Made by a program: the position numbers and the translations under genes. The notes under the pieces were generated by a model. The model did no database searches, was not told the DNA's origin, and saw only the letters and a program-made list of their open reading frames with translations. A stretch of DNA of 64,000 nucleotides from Zerene cesonia (lineage: Eukaryota; Arthropoda; Insecta; Lepidoptera; Pieridae): assembly GCF_012273895.1 (NCBI RefSeq), contig NC_052119.1:7635990-7699989 (forward strand), given 5' to 3'. The number at the start of each line of letters is the position of its first letter. Positions within the stretch are counted from its first letter, which is position 1. Shown in pieces: positions 60,136-64,000 of this stretch.

Positions 60136-61200
60136 TTTATTGCAATTATAGGCACAACTCACAGTTCTTACAAACTAGATTTTACAAGACATTGAAAAAA
60201 CCATAACCAAATCACAATCCACTTGAATCACAAAAATTTTCACAAATCATTTGACTTAAAACTTAAGATCCTACAGTAATAAACGCAATCTTTTTTACTG
60301 ACAGGAATTAAAAAACACGAAATGTCTATTCTAAACAATTGCAAATCTATTAATATTAAATATTATGATAAAATTGATACAATACTGTCCAACAAGAAAT
60401 TGTAATTTATATGAAGATACACCGATTAGAGTAAAAATGGTCGACAATTATGTTCCGCTTATAATCCGATAGAACATCATAAATTAACCAAACGCATACA
60501 AAAATGTGACACATAAAAAGTAAACTACACTAAAAATCTACTACAATATCAAGCTGATCAGTCTATCGTGCCTAGAATTGGAAAACTCCTAAAAATAAAA
60601 TGAATAGCTCTCATAACAAATGCAGAATTATTAATCGTCCTACAATTATTTAGATGAATGACTTATTATGAGAAGAATAATTTGCTATGTGAAGATTTAA
60701 TGAACTAATACATATAATTATCTACCACGTACTTATTGAAAAAACACATAAAACTTTTGAGGTTCATTTATACAAATTACTAAATCACATGTAAAAATAG
60801 AGCAAACTTTTTCAAGATCTGGTAAGTAAAACACGACAAAACCATTTAAAGTCAAAAATAACCTTCTATAGCTCATAACTAATCTAGGAGCAATGGCCAC
60901 ATTAGCGTTAGTAGTCGACGCCTAATTCAAAAGTATAACCGCCTAACCCGAAAGTACCTGACTCAAAAGTATTCTACCATAACTCAAACCTAGTACGTTA
61001 GGAGTAGGTTTGAGGAATAACTCTGTCCATCGCGTGTGGTTAACATATGTATTTGCAACTTCTAAAATGAACGAACTTATAACTTTCCTATCTAACTCAT
61101 AAGCAGTCTACAACAAAAACTTTGCAACTCAAACGTATTCTACGCTAACTCAAAAACTAGTCACTAGAGTTTAAGAGTAGCAACTAATCACACCTGTCTA
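60136..61200 (-). other. KDM1A: Probable 3' UTR of KDM1A
   Basis: The sequence from the KDM1A stop to a minus-strand AATAAA (plus TTTATT at 60136-60141) carries no transposon and no other gene. An alternative ATTAAA is at 60696-60701. Within it, about 60921-61158, a degenerate motif close to ACTTTTGAGTTAGG on the mRNA strand occurs about seven times. UTR extent is inferred from signals only. Confidence 0.45.
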
Positions 61201-61355
61201 TCAAGAGTGGTTGACATTGGCGGTGGCGGCCGCCACGGTGGCGTTGGTGACTGGCGGCAGCGGCACCAGCAGGTCGGCGAGCCGGCCCGCCTCGCGCAGC
61301 CCGGAGAGGAACGCGCCGTGCACGGTCGCCGGGTAGTTCCTCATCGTGTGTTCAC
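61201..61355 (-). CDS. KDM1A: Lysine-specific histone demethylase 1, last coding exon
   Basis: Follows a CCCCGTAG acceptor (AG at 61357-61356). It completes a split Gly codon and encodes GEHTMRNYPATVHGAFLSG, the FAD-binding signature at the end of the amine-oxidase domain (the residues matching human Glu801, Ala809 and Thr810 are present), then LREAGRLADLL and a short tail ending NHS before TGA at 61201-61203. The tail is shorter and different from the human one, as expected outside the domain. The exon is strikingly GC-rich at third positions compared with the AT-rich surroundings. It is the C-terminus of the flavoenzyme that removes methyl groups from H3K4me1/2 in CoREST-type nuclear complexes (family knowledge). 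Confidence 0.95.
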
Positions 61356-61657
61356 CTACGGGGAGGAAAAACAATAACATGGAATTATTATTTTTGATCG
61401 AAATCTAAATTAAATTGTCGGAATTACGCTAAATTTATATAGTAGCACGGAAGATACCAGCTATAAAGTTAAAATAAGGATTTGTCAAAATGGGTTCATC
61501 GAGTATCCGTATCCAATGCAACTGTTGTAATTATTTTGACGTTGGTTGAAAACAACAAAACTATATTGTCTCTACTATTGTCTGCGGTGGAGGAGGAGGT
61601 ATTGACTTCTATAGAGTCTCACGTATTTTAGAGTAAATGTTCTAAATATGAACATAC
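61356..61657 (-). other. KDM1A: KDM1A intron, 302 bp
   Basis: GT (GTATG at 61657) to AG (61356), interrupting a Gly codon after its first base. AT-rich; no repeat recognised. Confidence 0.9.
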
Positions 61658-61785
61658 CAGCAAAGAAAAGCCTGTTTTCACCGGATGCATCAGGCACGGG
61701 GGCCGCCAGCAAATCGTAGTCTGCGCCCGACGAGCCAACCGCTACGAAGCTGTACGAGCCTCTTGCGAACGGATCCGCGCGCCAT
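61658..61785 (-). CDS. KDM1A: Lysine-specific histone demethylase 1, penultimate coding exon
   Basis: 128 bases, entered with one base completing Arg (AG|A) and left with one base of Gly (G|GT). It encodes RWRADPFARGSYSFVAVGSS, GADYDLLAAP, a short linker and RLFFA. The Trp and Tyr equivalent to human Trp751 and Tyr761, which line the substrate/FAD pocket, are conserved. The linker before RLFFAGE is about 7 residues shorter than in human LSD1 and lacks its proline-rich insert. Splice phases agree with both neighbouring exons, which fixes the boundaries. Confidence 0.95.
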
Positions 61786-61883
61786 CTATATACAAACAGT
61801 TGTTTTATTTTTATAAATAACCAGGTAGATACACAAAACAATGCAATATTTATTTGAAGGTAAATAGTACACTCAATGCAAAA

Positions 61884-62097
61884 AAAATTAAAATCGGTCA
61901 AGTCGGTGTGCGGATCAAGCTCGCGACACTAAAGGTACAAATAACGTACAAATAAGTTAAAGAGCAACTGCAAAGAAATTAGTCACACATCCAATTTATG
62001 ACTATGCAGCCTGTTGAGAGAGGGACGGACGGACAGACAGACGGCGAAGTCTTGGTAGTAGGATTACCTTACCTTTTGGGTGTGGAACCCTAAAAAG
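61884..62097 (+). repeat. LINE-like 3' end (GGAACCCTAAAAA type)
   Basis: Begins with AATCGGTCAAGTCGGTGTGC, has a GGACGGACGGACAGACAGAC run and ends TTTTGGGTGTGGAACCCTAA, an ending I recognise as widespread in Lepidoptera. It lies inside a KDM1A intron, opposite to the gene. Confidence 0.6.
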
Positions 62098-62115
62098 ACA
62101 GATTCTGGAAAACTG

Positions 62116-62370
62116 TTTTTACACGCTTTTTATTAGCTTCACCTGTATGTTTGTTTGTAACCGACTTCTTTCGGGCGCGATTTTGACCCACTTTAAACGG
62201 CCAGATTTCGTTCAAACTTTGTAGATTTATTGAGGACCGATGACAATACACTAATTTGATAAAATTATTCTATTTTTCAATTTGCAAAATATGTTTTCTA
62301 CTTTTTAGTTCGGTTTTCTATAAAAACGTATTTAGTTGTGTCGTGTTTTTTAGTTTTTTTAAACTATTAT
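62116..62370 (+). repeat. Interspersed family L
   Basis: Nearly identical to 50907-51146, including TGAGGACCGATGACAATAC, with a small duplication of the CGTGTTTTTTAG end region (a CGTATTTAGTTGTGT insert). It lies inside a KDM1A intron, opposite to the gene. Confidence 0.8.
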
Positions 62371-63505
62371 TATTTTTATGTAAGAGCAAAATACCTGTAC
62401 AAATACACAACCGGCTTTTTAAAATGAAAGCGATACAGAAAGGATTGACAACGGAAGTGAGGGAAAGGATTTGGTTGGGTGAGAAATAGGATACGAGCTT
62501 CGTACCCGGAAATCTTTTAAGGTTGAACAAATATGTATATATATCCGTTATAAGGTGGATGTTTACTTCACTAATCGATTTTTCTCATTTTTGGTCAAGG
62601 TCTCATACTGGATCAATCGAGATCGATCTCAAAACCTGGTGGAAATGTTGCACATTTTTACTATGATTTAACTGCGCAAATACGCTAATAGGCTTATAGG
62701 CTTTACCTAAAACCAAAAGGTCAATGTGCTCTTTACATTGATATTCAAAGGCACAATTTGAACGCAGCTAATAAAACTATCCGTACAAAACAATAGCAAT
62801 ACGAATAGGCTTAAAATTCATTTCCCAGAAAAGCGGGTCACAAGTCACGGCGATGAATTAAACACGTTAACATCGAACAATAGTAAGTCAACCGAACCGA
62901 ACTACCGGGAGAGTAGCGAACGAGAGGAGAGCCGTTCCAGATCCAAATGTAAATGCTTAGAAAGTCAAATGTCTCTCGGAATCCGCTCCTAGACACATAA
63001 AGTATGGGTCGAGCGAGGCGATTACCACACAATTGCGTAGACGCAAATGTACATCGCTCCACTTTATGTTGCTCGCACAATGCGCCTGAATTGCGATCCG
63101 CATACGAAAACATACATCAAGCTATTCTCGTGAGCGTCATACATTATGGAGGGCTTCCAACGTGTCTTTTAATAGAAATATATTACGTACCGTACGATAT
63201 ATGCACGGTTCGTACTTAACAATAATGTGAAAACGATAAATATTTCATACAAATATATTCATGTTTATGCCTTCAATTATCCTACGTATATTTCCAAAAT
63301 CGAACGATACACATTAATAAACACGTATATACAACATGAATCTATCAAGTATGATTAATCAGGTTGTCAAATCTCTCTAAATTTTTTTTAAGGAAAACCA
63401 TAACATCTTAAGTCAAGACAAAAGGATGGTTCTTATGGAGAAAAAACGTACCACGGGTGAAGTACACGTGGCGAATCGCTAGTTTTGATTAAATTTATGA
63501 CTTAC

Positions 63506-63689
63506 CTAGTCACCACGCACTCCTTAGGCTGCGGCACCGCTGCGTGACCGAAGATGCTCTTGAGCACGGCGATGCATCTGCCCACTATGACGTCATCAGT
63601 CACGTTTTCCATAACCGCAGCCGCTTCGCCGGCCACCAGCGCCAACAGTACTGGCGCGCTATACAGGTTCCAGAAGAGGAACAATTCAC
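63506..63689 (-). CDS. KDM1A: Lysine-specific histone demethylase 1, third-last coding exon
   Basis: Acceptor CCTGTAG (AG at 63691-63690), donor ACTAG|GTAAG at 63505. 184 bases, phase 2 in and phase 2 out. It encodes GELFLFWNLYSAPVLLALVA, GEAAAVMENVTDDVIVGRC and FGHAAVPQPKECVVT, which is the C-terminal half of the amine-oxidase domain. The Trp of FWNLY corresponds to human Trp695 in the active-site cavity. The catalytic Lys661 equivalent, the FAD-binding Rossmann part, the Tower and the SWIRM domain are encoded by exons beyond the right edge. Confidence 0.95.
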
Positions 63690-64000
63690 CTACAGGTAAC
63701 AAATGCAAATTATTATAAAAATCTTTTGCTAAACGATTACATCGTGATGACACATGACATCTGCGCAATCAGAATGTTAACAACATAAATTTAAGGGTTA
63801 TAACGTGCGAATAATTAGTTCATCTATGATTGAGCTTTATAAACCAAAATGTACTGAGTAAAAGGAGATTTATAAACCAGTAAGTATGTATTAGTACGGT
63901 GGAAACTTAGACAATCAACAAACATTTAAATTCGTTATTTTTTCATATCAGACGTAACACATCAGATTCCATTCACAAGCTTTTCATTGTGCAGTTAAAA
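63690..64000 (-). other. KDM1A: KDM1A intron, continues beyond window
   Basis: AT-rich. No sequence encoding the residues expected just before GELFLFW is present, so the preceding exon is outside the window. Confidence 0.8.

Larger units (their letters stand above)
61786..63505 (-). other. KDM1A: KDM1A intron, 1720 bp, repeat-bearing
   Basis: Donor GTAAG at 63505, acceptor TATATAG at 61786. It contains a LINE-like end (61884-62097), a family L copy (62116-62370), a short family D-like scrap (63450-63485) and an AT-rich remainder. Open frames at 62838-63219 on both strands are not supported. Confidence 0.9.

Noticed and set aside
62400..62480. Family A-like pyrimidine/purine-rich middle in a KDM1A intron
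   Set aside because: Similarity to the family A middle is weak and lacks both head and tail.

Overview
The window is nuclear DNA from an insect, almost certainly a lepidopteran (butterfly or moth). The evidence is an AT-rich, gene-poor background; spliced genes with GT-AG introns; an insect-type lysine-specific histone demethylase gene; and many short non-LTR retrotransposon ends and SINEs of types I recognise as widespread in lepidopteran genomes. There is no bacterial or viral gene organisation, no CRISPR array and no operon. The species cannot be fixed from the sequence.

Genes. The only gene I can name with confidence is at the right edge on the minus strand: the last three coding exons of KDM1A/LSD1 (Drosophila Su(var)3-3) at 63506-63689, 61658-61785 and 61201-61355, with a probable 3' UTR down to about 60,120. 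The rest of that gene lies beyond the right end. A second convincing coding region, also on the minus strand, is at 52504-53181. It encodes an unnamed 225-residue membrane-anchored or secreted protein, and an overlapping reading frame upstream (53315-53494) may be its first exon. Two weaker candidate exons of an unrecognised minus-strand gene lie at 4039-4264 and 5547-5688.

Repeats. Most recognisable sequence is mobile-element debris: SINE-like family A (2.7, 7.6, 9.9, 17.9-19.3, 31.0 and 36.2 kb); tRNA-derived SINE family B (1.6, 29.2, 34.6 and 59.7 kb, two copies with clean target-site duplications); tRNA-like SINE family F (12.4 and 23.9 kb); RTE-like LINE 3' ends (0.05, 3.2, 8.7, 9.2, 11.1, 21.7, 27.3, 32.8, 38.3, 41.3, 42.5, 57.4 and 58.8 kb); a CR1/jockey-like LINE end with part of its reverse-transcriptase ORF (39.2 kb); an RTE ORF end (6.8 kb); another LINE 3' end (2.5 and 28.2 kb); interspersed family L (42.0, 50.9 and 62.1 kb); and a DNA transposon with 104-bp identical inverted arms (24.9-25.75 kb). 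The tails of SINE families A and B match the ends of the two LINE ORF fragments in this window, which shows which LINEs probably mobilised which SINEs.

Assembly. Three N runs of exactly 1000 bases (5822-6821, 18041-19040, 56191-57190) are placeholders. The second is flanked by the same 56 bp on both sides, so it is probably an unmerged overlap. The third is flanked by a 36-bp perfect inverted repeat beside a tRNA-like T-arm.

Non-coding. The long stretches between repeats are AT-rich with scattered GC-richer islands that look like candidate regulatory DNA, a cluster of three CTCF-like motifs at 54.6 kb, and several near-perfect short palindromes. These calls rest on reading alone; alignment to related genomes would decide them.
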